64,000 bases of DNA, taken from contig OZ038517.1 in NCBI GenBank assembly GCA_964036315.1, positions 17,735,713 to 17,799,712 of the forward strand. Direction: 5' to 3'. Numbering within the stretch: the stretch's first letter is position 1; every line of letters begins with the position of its first letter. Made by a program: the position numbers and the translations under genes. The notes beneath the pieces are model-generated. The model made no database searches. It saw nothing but the letters and a program-made list of their open reading frames with translations, and was not told the origin of the DNA. Of this stretch, positions 56,283 through 64,000 are shown piece after piece. The DNA is from Acanthosepion esculentum. Taxonomy: Eukaryota; Mollusca; Cephalopoda; Sepiida; Sepiidae.

Positions 56283-57035
56283 TTACTGAGACAAACTGGT
56301 CCCATTTATTTTCATCATTTTCCTTGACAAAGTTATGAGAATTGCAACTAAATATAAGAAAAGTAAAGGGTTTTTATTAATAATAATAAAAAAATCAATG
56401 ACAATGCTTCATCTAAAGAATTCCGCTACTAAATTAAGAACAGCAGAAGGAAATAGTATGACAAATAAAAATGAAGCTGGCGATAGACGCTGTCAGCAGA
56501 AGGAGATACAGACGTTTATTTACAATTTTAAGCTGGATTCTTACAAGGAGATGCGATGAGTTTCTTTATTTTCATTGCACATATGCAATGAGAATTGCAA
56601 GTAAAGACGAGAAAAGCATAAGGTTTAAAGTAGAAGGAAAAATATAGTCGATACTTTTAAATGACTTCACAGACACAGATCTTGAAGAGGACACTCTTCT
56701 TCAAGAATAACTATTTCTTGTCAAATTAGAATTTACTGCAGCACAAGGTGAACCCCAACTGACAGGAATTTAAAACAAACAGAAGTTATATCACAGATAC
56801 AGATCTTGCAGATCTCCGATCTCTAGCCTCCGACACTCTTGTACAGAAAAAAAAAATATTTATTCTCAGATTAGAATATGCTCCAGCACAATGTGGACAA
56901 GCAGATGATCTTATTAGATTAAAAAATCTAAATCAAGTGGATGACATTTTTAATATATACGATCATTATTGAACTCCTTCTTGAATCAATCAAAACCAGC
57001 CAATGTCTGGATCACAGAGTCATTGTGAACTCCAT
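56283..57035 (+). repeat. Segmental tandem duplication, copy 2 (about 750 bp)
   Basis: Diverged copy of 55395-56275 with a net loss of about 130 bp in the middle, ending at the shared cagagtcattgtgaactcca. Confidence 0.8.
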
Positions 57036-57054
57036 TAGAAACAAAATATGCTTG

Positions 57055-57285
57055 GCCGACGGTATTTAATTCAGTGTTGCCGTTCTCTTAGACTGGTTGC
57101 CATCCAATGCTATAGAACCAAGTTTGTTTTGCTTTTCGCCAATAGCTGGACGGGGAAGGGAGGATCATACCTTGACCAAGCACGTAAGTGAATGTAATGA
57201 ATACGAGTGAAATTCGAACTCGACTCTCCGATTCCCCAATCCGAGCCGCTAACCATAACTCCGCCGTGTTTCCTCCATACTAGAA
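57055..57285 (-). repeat. tRNA-headed SINE, family E
   Basis: The reverse complement has gagttatggttagcggctc (A box), gagttcgaatttcactcg (good B box) and the body gcaaccagtctaagagaacg. It is the better preserved of the two family copies. Confidence 0.75.
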
Positions 57286-57429
57286 GACATCGATGTTAGA
57301 ATTGCATCGGCGGGAACAATACTATCAAAAATGAATATCATCTGAAAGTTTTAAATATTTTATCTTATAGCAACTTGGAAACAAAAAAAGAAATAAAATG
57401 AAATCAGAAATTAATTATAATAATAATTC

Positions 57430-57648
57430 TTTGTTATATACCGTTACTATGAACACTAATGGTTTTGCCCTAATCTTCATAAATACGTTGGGGCTTATAA
57501 GCTGTCTAAGTAATCCACCACTAGCAGTGAGTTACCTACTTCACGTGCTGGCGAGTATTGTATTTTGTTGCTGTTATAAAGATTACCATTTCATTTCCAA
57601 CCTCCGTTTAGGCTATTCCTCATTCAGTAACCCTTTCTAGGTTACATC

Positions 57649-57705
<57 letters not shown>

Positions 57706-57929
57706 CCCTACCTATGAACACTAATGGGTATATCCTAATCCTCATAAATACTTTGGACGCTATTGAAGTGGGGGTAATATGCTGTATAAGTAGTCCATAA
57801 CTAGCAGTGGTTTACCTATTTTATGCCGTTGGTGAGTATTGTATTTTGTTGATGTTATAAAGATTGCCATTTCATTTTCAACCTCCGTTTTGGCTATTCC
57901 TCATTCAATAACCCTTTCTAGGTTACATC

Positions 57930-57974
<45 letters not shown>

Positions 57975-58195
57975 TACCTTACCTATGAACACTAATGGGT
58001 ATGTCCCAATAAATACGTTGGACGCTATTGAAGTGGGGGTAATATGCTGTATAAGTAGTCCATAACTAGCAGTGGTTTACCTATTTTATGCCGCTGGTGA
58101 GTATTGTATTTTGTTGATGTTATAAAGATTACCATTTCATTTTCAACCTCCGTTTTGGCTATTCCTCATTCAGTAACCCTTTCTAGGTTACAACA
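57430..58195 (+). repeat. Dispersed repeat with embedded GATA array, three tandem copies
   Basis: Each unit runs from atgaacactaatgg, through gcagtggtttacctattt and accatttcattttcaacctc, to accctttctaggttacatca, followed by GATA repeats in the first two units. Starts near 57450, 57714 and 57985. A fourth copy at 58551-58800 has no GATA tail. Confidence 0.9.
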
Positions 58196-58464
58196 CTTTG
58201 TTTTCAAATAAATGTGTTTCATATGAAGTTTCCACTTTTACCTCTAAATCATTTTTTTCTTTAAATTTAGTTACTTTATTTGTTTTATTTGAAGTTTCTA
58301 CTTTAAAATATTAATTAGTAAGAATTTGTTTTATTTCTTTATGTATAGTTACTTTCTTTTTCAAATAGATATGTTTTCTCCTTTATAATTTTAATTAATA
58401 AAAGTATTTTTAAAATAAGGTTATTTTGTCTTTCAAATGCCTTTCATGTAAAGCTCCAACTTCA

Positions 58465-58467
<3 letters not shown>

Positions 58468-58512
<45 letters not shown>
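58468..58512. repeat. (TA)n microsatellite
   Basis: Pure TA run; region 58200-58467 is AT-rich and unassigned. Confidence 0.95.
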
Positions 58513-58514
<2 letters not shown>

Positions 58515-58550
58515 ATGTATGTATATTAACAGAAAGAAAGAAAGGAAGTG

Positions 58551-58800
58551 TTATATACCTGTGAACACTAATGGGTATGTCCTAATCCTCATAAATACGT
58601 CGGACATTATTGTAAGTCGGAGTAATATTCTGTCTAAATAATCCACCACAAGCAGTGGTTTACCTAATTCACGCCGCTGGCGAGTATTGTATTTTGTCGA
58701 TGCTATAATAATAAGATTAATATATAAGATTACCATTTCATTTCCAACTTCCGTTTTGGCTATTCCTCACTCAGTAACCCTATCTAGGTTACAAGATGCT
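58551..58800 (+). repeat. Fourth copy of the 57.4-58.2 kb repeat
   Basis: Begins tgtgaacactaatgggtatg and ends tctaggttaca like the other units. Confidence 0.85.
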
Positions 58801-58877
58801 TCATCTAAGAAATACAGAAATCTTAAGACTATTGCGTCTTATTATTCGAGGTGTAAAGAAGCAAGAGAAATAATAAT

Positions 58878-59045
58878 AATCCGTATAGTGATCCGAATAG
58901 GGAAATAGTATCGTGAATAGAGTAGAGAAGTGCTACTCGAATAGTAATAGAGGATAGACTAGAAATAGTGATCCGAATAGTAATAGGGGATAGAGTAGAA
59001 ATGGAGATCCGTATAGTATAGAGGATAGAATAAAAATAACGATCG
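58878..59045 (+). repeat. Minisatellite, degenerate 45-bp unit (agtgatccgaatagtaatag)
   Basis: About four units of gatccgaatagtaatag plus aggatagagtagaaatag. No gene is recognised between 59046 and 59790. Confidence 0.8.
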
Positions 59046-59799
59046 TTAGTCATCACCTACTTCCTACATATATGCGTTTCCTCTATGGTCACGTGTTTTA
59101 CTTAATTGAATAAAGGGATCGCCTATGTTTGCTCACTGACGATCGATGTTCAAACTCAAGTGTCGGCAGAGACATTTTATTCCTGTATAACAGGCAGAAA
59201 TGTTGTCTTAATAATACGAGTTGTAAACAAGCAAGGGAAAACAGGTGAAAGAAAAACTAATGGAAAGAATTATTAAAAAGAATGGTTCAGTAGGAACGGA
59301 CTGTTCTGAATTCTTAATTCTCTTTTGGCAGGAATGAGTTTAACCTTAATGACAAAAATTCCCATTAGAATTCAAGGATTTCCTCCATACAAAAAATATT
59401 ATTGGCTGATTCTATTCCAAAGATACCCGAATTCTCTTCAGTAGGCTTCGTTCGTGTTCTGATTCGGGAAATTTTATCATTTTAAACTGATTTTATGGCA
59501 ATAGACGTTACGTGCAGATTTAGGATTTTATGCCACCTCCTTGTTTTTTTTTATCATTGGTGGAAGTGGGGTTTTGCTTTTCTCATTAACATAGTAAAAC
59601 AACCAACAGAACCGGTTTTCGGCTTTAAACGCTTCTACTAATACTAGCTGAGTATTAGTTCTACGCAGGACAATGCAAAATACACTTTGCATTGTTTTAA
59701 CTAATTGTAAATGGCTCTATTTGCAAAGGATTTTTGTTAGCAAATCAAAATTTTTCGGCTTTTTCTCTCTGTTCGCGCGCGCGTCTGTGTGTATGTTGG

Positions 59800-59990
59800 A
59801 GATGGTTTAGTGTAACGGTTAGCATCTAGTAAGTGGACTAGCCGAAATCTTTTCGGCATGCTGGTCGAACTCTCTGTCTCTGAGCAGAGAGGAACCCGGA
59901 CGAGGGCTCTGCCGGGGATTTTTTGGCCGAGTCTACGGGCTCGGAAGACCCACGTTAAACCCGACATCTACCCTCGTTCGTTTGGGGAGA
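59800..59990 (+). repeat. tRNA-headed SINE, family C
   Basis: tggtttagtgtaacggttagc (A box) and atgctggtcgaactctct (worn B box), then gagaggaacccggacgaggg and ctctgccggggattttttg. The GC-rich middle is shared with 8.56-8.6 and 8.94-9.0 kb. Confidence 0.6.
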
Positions 59991-60136
59991 AAAAAACCAT
60001 CTAGGAAGTAGACATCGGCGAACCTAGCTCGAATTCTGAATCTGATCCATTCGCTTTCACACTATTACCCTCAGCAAACGTCTCCTTTCCCGACACCACC
60101 TATGCTAATTTCCTGTTTCATGTAGCCGACTGATGA

Positions 60137-60260
60137 TTACTTCTCAGTGCAGCTATATCAATGTTGTACTTCTTTAGCTCCAATGCGACCAGAGCTGTTT
60201 TTTTTTCTGGTGCTGAGTTGTTGTCCTGGAGAGTTCGTACATTCCAAGTGCCAAGATGAA
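60137..60260 (-). pseudogene. LINE apurinic endonuclease N-terminal fragment
   Basis: The minus strand reads LGTWNVRTLQDNNSAPEKK, then TALVALELKKYNIDIAALR. GTWNVRTL and the following NIDIAAL are the first motifs of the AP-endonuclease domain found at the start of LINE ORF2 (as in RTE-like families). Everything downstream (the catalytic Glu of SETR and later) is missing. It lies 300 bp upstream of, and opposite in strand to, the PLE copy at 60.6 kb. Confidence 0.75.
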
Positions 60261-60561
60261 GTTGATGTTTTTTTCGTAGAGTTTTTCGCAGTAGCCGGAT
60301 ATGTGTGGAACTACTTAGATGTAGTTGCCAGAAAACCAACACAATGATTTGTTTCAAGTGGTGAAGGCATGTGTCGGACCATCGACACTTTTTGGATCTG
60401 TCGATAAAAAAGTAACGGTGCAAAAGTTTGCCACGGAAACTCCGAACGATAGTCCTCATGTGTTATTATCGCGGAGTTTAACCTCTCCGGACCACAGTCA
60501 ATATCAGCCAGTACACGCCTCTGGGCAGTCGCATGCAATATAATGACCGGGTTAAGCTCTC

Positions 60562-61197
60562 ATGAGATTTCCTTCCCATCCGAAGTCTTTTTATCGTGAA
60601 AACAACACTAAAAGAATTGCCAACCAAAGCTCAGAGCATAAAGAGCAGCTAGCCCGCGCCGGTTCTCAACCTATATACATTTTCGCTAAACCGCCCATTA
60701 ATGCAAATAAACAAACACCTAACCTATCAGCTATCCTCACCTCTACCAAATATCTAAATAATACAAACCAATCAGGAAATTACGAATGTAACAAAACTCG
60801 TTGTCTAGTTTGCAAACACTTAATAACCGATAGTGCATTTTCTGTACCCAACACCAATATCAAGATACATCCACCTCGCCTCACCTGTGATAGCCATAAC
60901 ATAATCTACTATTTATTCTGCACAATATGTCCCAGTAGTGGATATATTGGCGAATCTGGAATTAATTTTAGATTTTGTTTCAACAATCATAAACTATCCA
61001 TACGTCAAAACAATCCTTATTCCCCCATAGCTGAACACTTTAATCAATCAAGACACTCATTAGACAACTGTAAATGTTTATTGATAGATTCCGATTTTAG
61101 TTCCACATACACACGAAGAAAAAAAGAGAAATACTGGATTTTAAAATTAGACACATATAAACTAGGGTTAAACAAAGGGTATTTTAAATCTGTATAG
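60562..61197 (+). CDS. GIY-YIG endonuclease domain of a Penelope-like element
   Basis: The 211-codon frame contains NKQTPNLSAILTSTKYLNN (the end of the reverse-transcriptase/linker region), CNKTRCLVCKHL, CDSHNIIYYLFCTICPSSGY, IGESGINFRFCFNNHKLSIR and IAEHFNQSRHS, colinear with the minus-strand copy at 5742-6347. The GIY-YIG Tyr-Ile-Gly core is present. The first 40 residues (MRFPSHPKS...) continue upstream homology poorly and may be flanking sequence. The C-terminus is altered: an 11-bp loss after NKG changes the frame to NKGYFKSV-stop. A partial tandem duplication of about 90 bp starting at 61228 restores the original NKDLGIL end, out of the frame. It is 5'-truncated and non-autonomous. Confidence 0.75.
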   Translation: MRFPSHPKSFYRENNTKRIANQSSEHKEQLARAGSQPIYIFAKPPINANKQTPNLSAILTSTKYLNNTNQSGNYECNKTRCLVCKHLITDSAFSVPNTNIKIHPPRLTCDSHNIIYYLFCTICPSSGYIGESGINFRFCFNNHKLSIRQNNPYSPIAEHFNQSRHSLDNCKCLLIDSDFSSTYTRRKKEKYWILKLDTYKLGLNKGYFKSV

Positions 61198-61330
61198 ATA
61201 TTTCAATAGTTAAAAAATTTCTTTAGATATAGTTAAAAGACACATATAAACTAGGGTTAAACAAAGACTTAGGAATTTTAAATCTGTATAAATATTTCAA
61301 TAGTTAAAAAATTTCTTTAGATATAGTTAA
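61140..61330 (+). repeat. Approximately 90-bp tandem duplication across the PLE stop
   Basis: acacatataaactagggtta, then atttcaatagttaaaaaatt, occurs at 61148 and 61229. The first copy lacks 11 bp (acttaggaatt) present in the second and in the 5.7-kb element. Confidence 0.9.
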
Positions 61331-61609
61331 AAAAAACTTTTTAAACAACATCTAAAATATTATCGTTAGATTTCCGTTAGAAATATTCAAACACAGTTGC
61401 ATTCCACATCACGTGGCGTCCGCGTCTTGCGACGGACGCTACTTGAAAAGAAACTTCTGAATACAGTTATTTAATTAATTTTTGACGAAAGATCGGGGCG
61501 ATCTGAAATATCAAATATATATATATATATAAAAATATAAATAAATACTTTCACAAAAAAAACATTAATTTTTTTTCTTTTAATTTGCAACTTTTCAGTT
61601 GTTTTCTCC

Positions 61610-61613
<4 letters not shown>
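61198..61613 (+). mobile_element. 3' untranslated end of the Penelope-like element
   Basis: Matches the reverse complement of 5448-5740, including a gatctgaaatatcaaatata segment and cttttcagttgttttctcca before (TA)n. A conserved 3' end shared by two copies in opposite orientation defines the element terminus. Confidence 0.75.

Positions 61614-61672
<59 letters not shown>
61614..61672. repeat. (TA)n microsatellite at the PLE 3' end
   Basis: Pure TA run, equivalent in position to 5404-5447. Confidence 0.95.
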
Positions 61673-61676
<4 letters not shown>

Positions 61677-61855
61677 AAGGTAACAAATCCATTGGTATAT
61701 AATCCAAGTGGATCCTAGTAAAATAAAATATTAAAACTGATCCACAAAAAGAGCTCACTGTATTATTACAGAGAAAATTAATCTCGAGAGATAAACTAAT
61801 TGTTATAGGAGCAATAAATGCCGAAATAGGCTATTCTCCATATGAGGTGATTGTT

Positions 61856-61857
<2 letters not shown>

Positions 61858-61920
<63 letters not shown>
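61858..61920. repeat. (TA)n microsatellite
   Basis: Pure TA run directly adjoining the family-B relic that follows. The region 61673-61857 is unassigned. Confidence 0.95.
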
Positions 61921-61921
<1 letters not shown>

Positions 61922-61985
61922 AAGTGAACATTGAAGTCAACAATCAGAGGCTGCAAGATGTTTCATGCTAGGCGCAATCCAAAAT
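61921..61985 (-). ncRNA. Hammerhead-like motif, family B, decayed
   Basis: The minus strand keeps gcgcctagcatgaaac and the flank gttgacttcaatgttcactt, but the core CTGACGA is gone (reads TTGGATTG). Between here and 62480 the sequence is A-rich low complexity with no recognised gene. Confidence 0.3.
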
Positions 61986-62487
61986 CGAAAACCAAATAGA
62001 GTAAATAAAAATATACAAAATAAAAAATAAGTAAATGATTAAAAACAAATAAAACTTAATCCAAATAAATAAATAAATGAACAAATTAACAAATCGCCCC
62101 CGCTAAAATAACCGTTAGAACTAATAAAAATAAGCATAAATAAGCAAAAACAAGTAAAAATAATTAATCCAAATAAATTAATTAATTAAAAACTGTCCCC
62201 CGCCAAAGCAGAATAGACTACGTTTAGCAATCTTAACATTGAACGAATAAATAACCTTAACTATCTTCCCAGACCAAGACTAACTATCAAATAAGCGACC
62301 TAATCAAATCCCCACCCAATTTTTATTTTTACTACGTTAATAAAACATCAAAAGCCGAAAAGAAAAAAATAATACAAAATGATTTTAAAAAACAAATTAA
62401 CCCACATAAATAAATAAACAAAGAAGCCACTCCCGCATAAATAACCGCCAGAATAGATTATCCACAATGCACCACTGACCCATATAT

Positions 62488-62600
62488 ATAAATAGTCGAG
62501 GAAAAATCCAACATTCGCGGTCTGACGATTGTGCCTAGCATAAAACAGTCTGAGTGTCGACTATTTATATTTACATACGCTCTGTCTGTGATTTATTGGT
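62488..62600 (+). ncRNA. Hammerhead-like motif, family B, with distal helix I
   Basis: Core CTGACGA (62522-62528), a helix II, AAAA instead of GAAA, ACAG/CTG..GT and GTC. ATAAATAGTCGA (62488-62499) pairs perfectly with TCGACTATTTAT (62557-62568), a 12-bp helix enclosing the core and acting as an extension of helix I. The mutated GAAA should abolish cleavage, but the closing helix shows the fold of the parent. Confidence 0.4.
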
Positions 62601-62647
62601 AATGCTTTCATCTATAGGTAAATACAGATCATTTTGAACTAAATTTC

Positions 62648-62730
62648 TAGAGATACAAAGGACAAGAAATTGTGGAGAGCCATCATCGCCTACGTCCTGA
62701 GGAAATACGGTACATAAAGAAGAAGATATG
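62648..62730 (+). pseudogene. LINE 3'-end fragment
   Basis: Translates to ATKDKKLWRAIIAYVLRKYGT-stop and then an AAG-rich tail. It is the last codons of the same LINE as 24.2-26.0 kb and probably its 3' terminus. Confidence 0.6.
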
Positions 62731-63400
62731 GCTTTTTTTTCATTAATTTGTAATAATAATCTACGAGTCTATTTACACAAGTAATATTTTATTATACGGT
62801 TTGATTTAAACTTTACAGACACTTCTAGGATTTCTCTAACACCAGACAAAATATAACAATATTTTGCAGCCGAAGAATAATATTTCGTTTTCGATATCGC
62901 TACGCTTTTTACTGTATCTCAAGTGAATGACAAGATTTCTCTGCGGTTTTAATGGCGCAAACCCACTTGCGTTTGTTCATAAAGAATTTGTTGGTGTAAA
63001 AACGCCCGGAGAACGCTGGTAGATGATTGGTAAAACAGCTGCGGCTCGCGAAAAAGACGGCGTGAAGCGTCGACTCGCGGACTGGAACAGGGAGTAAAAT
63101 GTAAATGTCGCGCTGATTGATGCTCTCCTCACGGAAAGTCGAATGATTACACTTGAGAAATTTGTGAATGTGGGCGTGCGGCCAGATCAAAGCAAATCGA
63201 CATAGAATTTTGAAATATGTTAAAACTGACTCAAAAAAGAGCGCTCAATGTTTAATTTCAATAAACAATGCAACATTTTCACTACAACCCGATACCAGAA
63301 ACATTTTGAAAAATCCGCTAAATTTTAAAAGTAAAATTCGTCGGTGAAAATGGTCATTTATTAAAGGTACCGTAATTCCAATTGTAAAGATAGTATATAT
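62731..63400. other. Unassigned sequence
   Basis: The minus-strand frame 62909-63190 (93 codons, Arg/His/Phe rich) has no recognised domain. No repeat was recognised. Confidence 0.35.
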
Positions 63401-63406
63401 ATATAT

Positions 63407-63602
63407 TTAAATAAAAACAGACCACTTTAAGGTTCCATATAATAAATTATTTCACCTCAGCCCTTTTAAAGGACCGCGGATCATCAGACTTTACTTCCAA
63501 AGATTCTTTGGAAGTAAAGTCTGATGATCCGCGGTCCTTTAAAAAGGCTGTGGTGAAATAATTTATTATATGGAACCTTAAAGTGGTCTGTTTTTATTTA
63601 AA
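63407..63602. repeat. Near-perfect palindrome with mirrored hammerhead-like motifs
   Basis: The left arm (aaaaacagaccactttaagg, ctttacttccaaag) and right arm (ctttggaagtaaag, ccttaaagtggtctgttttt) are about 95 bp each with almost no loop (centre near 63505). Each arm carries a family-F hammerhead-like motif. Confidence 0.88.
63521..63572 (+). ncRNA. Hammerhead-like motif, family F
   Basis: Core CTGATGA (63521-63527), a T spacer, a long helix II (CCGCGG...CTGTGG type, about 9 bp), T spacer, GAAA (63555-63558), helix III ATAA (63558-63561) with TTAT (63566-63569), and triplet ATA. Proximal helix I is not convincing. Confidence 0.35.
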
Positions 63603-63682
63603 TTATTAGCTCTGATTTAGATTGAGCTCTCTGGATTTTATCCTCCTTGGGTCTACCCATACGGGTTACCTAGTTTTTCGTA

Positions 63683-63686
<4 letters not shown>

Positions 63687-63732
<46 letters not shown>
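63687..63732. repeat. (TA)n microsatellite
   Basis: Pure TA run; 63733-64000 is AT-rich with no recognised feature beyond a short TA tract at 63828-63845. Confidence 0.95.
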
Positions 63733-63735
<3 letters not shown>

Positions 63736-64000
63736 GTTTCTAAATAATGAAAAGTTATTAAACCATAGACAGGAGTTAACGGTTTTTTGCCGACATCGAC
63801 AAATTTTCGCATTAAATAATTAATAACAAAAATATATATATATATAAACAAATAAATTCTATAGTTTAATAAAAGCCTTAAAAGCTCAGCCCAATCATTA
63901 AATAGAAAAACCCTTTCTGGAGTCGCAAAAAAAAAAAATTCTAATCCATTTCAACACGTTTGTAAAAGAATACAGCCATTTGAATAAACAACTAAAAAAA

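Overview
The window is repeat-dominated, AT-rich nuclear DNA from an animal. I found no intact host protein-coding gene, no rRNA or tRNA gene, and nothing with bacterial gene organisation. Very long (TA)n and (GATA)n microsatellites, several tRNA-headed SINE families, Penelope-like elements, LINE tails, mariner/Tc1 transposons and fold-back repeats together suggest a mollusc. A coleoid cephalopod such as an octopus is my best guess, but that is inference only.

Layout. 1-2.5 kb: (GATA)n blocks separated by a LINE tail fragment. 3.2-6.6 kb: a fold-back repeat, two Penelope-like element (PLE) relics on the minus strand (one with the YRDDGL reverse-transcriptase motif, one with a GIY-YIG domain), then a tRNA-like segment followed by a hammerhead-ribozyme core. 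6.6-24 kb: a mosaic of (TA)n runs, SINEs, two mariner elements with readable ends (11529-12800 and 13946-14856), an internally deleted Tc1 element (21632-22258), LINE tails and several fold-backs. 24.2-27.1 kb: a decayed LINE reverse transcriptase with an internal 87-bp expansion, then a 125-bp tandem repeat whose units carry hammerhead-like cores. 27.1-32.8 kb: tRNA-headed SINEs, minisatellites and a tandemly repeated LINE tail. 34.26-47.74 kb: a 13.5-kb satellite of a 133-bp monomer with a 532-bp tetramer and a 3,457-bp superunit, interrupted by a clean 270-bp solo LTR with a 5-bp target duplication. Translated, the monomer resembles the C-terminal tail of a LINE reverse-transcriptase ORF, so the satellite probably arose from a LINE 3' end. 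48-64 kb: further SINEs, a Helitron-like end, an hAT-like end, an approximately 0.8-kb segmental duplication, a repeat family with embedded GATA arrays, a second PLE GIY-YIG copy in the opposite orientation, and more fold-backs.

The most interesting signal is a dispersed set of type-I hammerhead-ribozyme-like motifs (CUGANGA, helix II, GAAA, very short helix III, NUH) in at least four sequence families, sometimes in tandem or mirrored. The best are at 6515-6575, 17094-17137, 22484-22520 and 26903-26946. PLE-associated hammerheads and hammerhead satellites are established; the diversity, the one-nucleotide spacer before helix II and the mirrored arrangement are what merit checking. All coding remnants are broken or partial, so apart from possible ribozymes and RNA polymerase III promoters nothing here is likely to be active as it stands.
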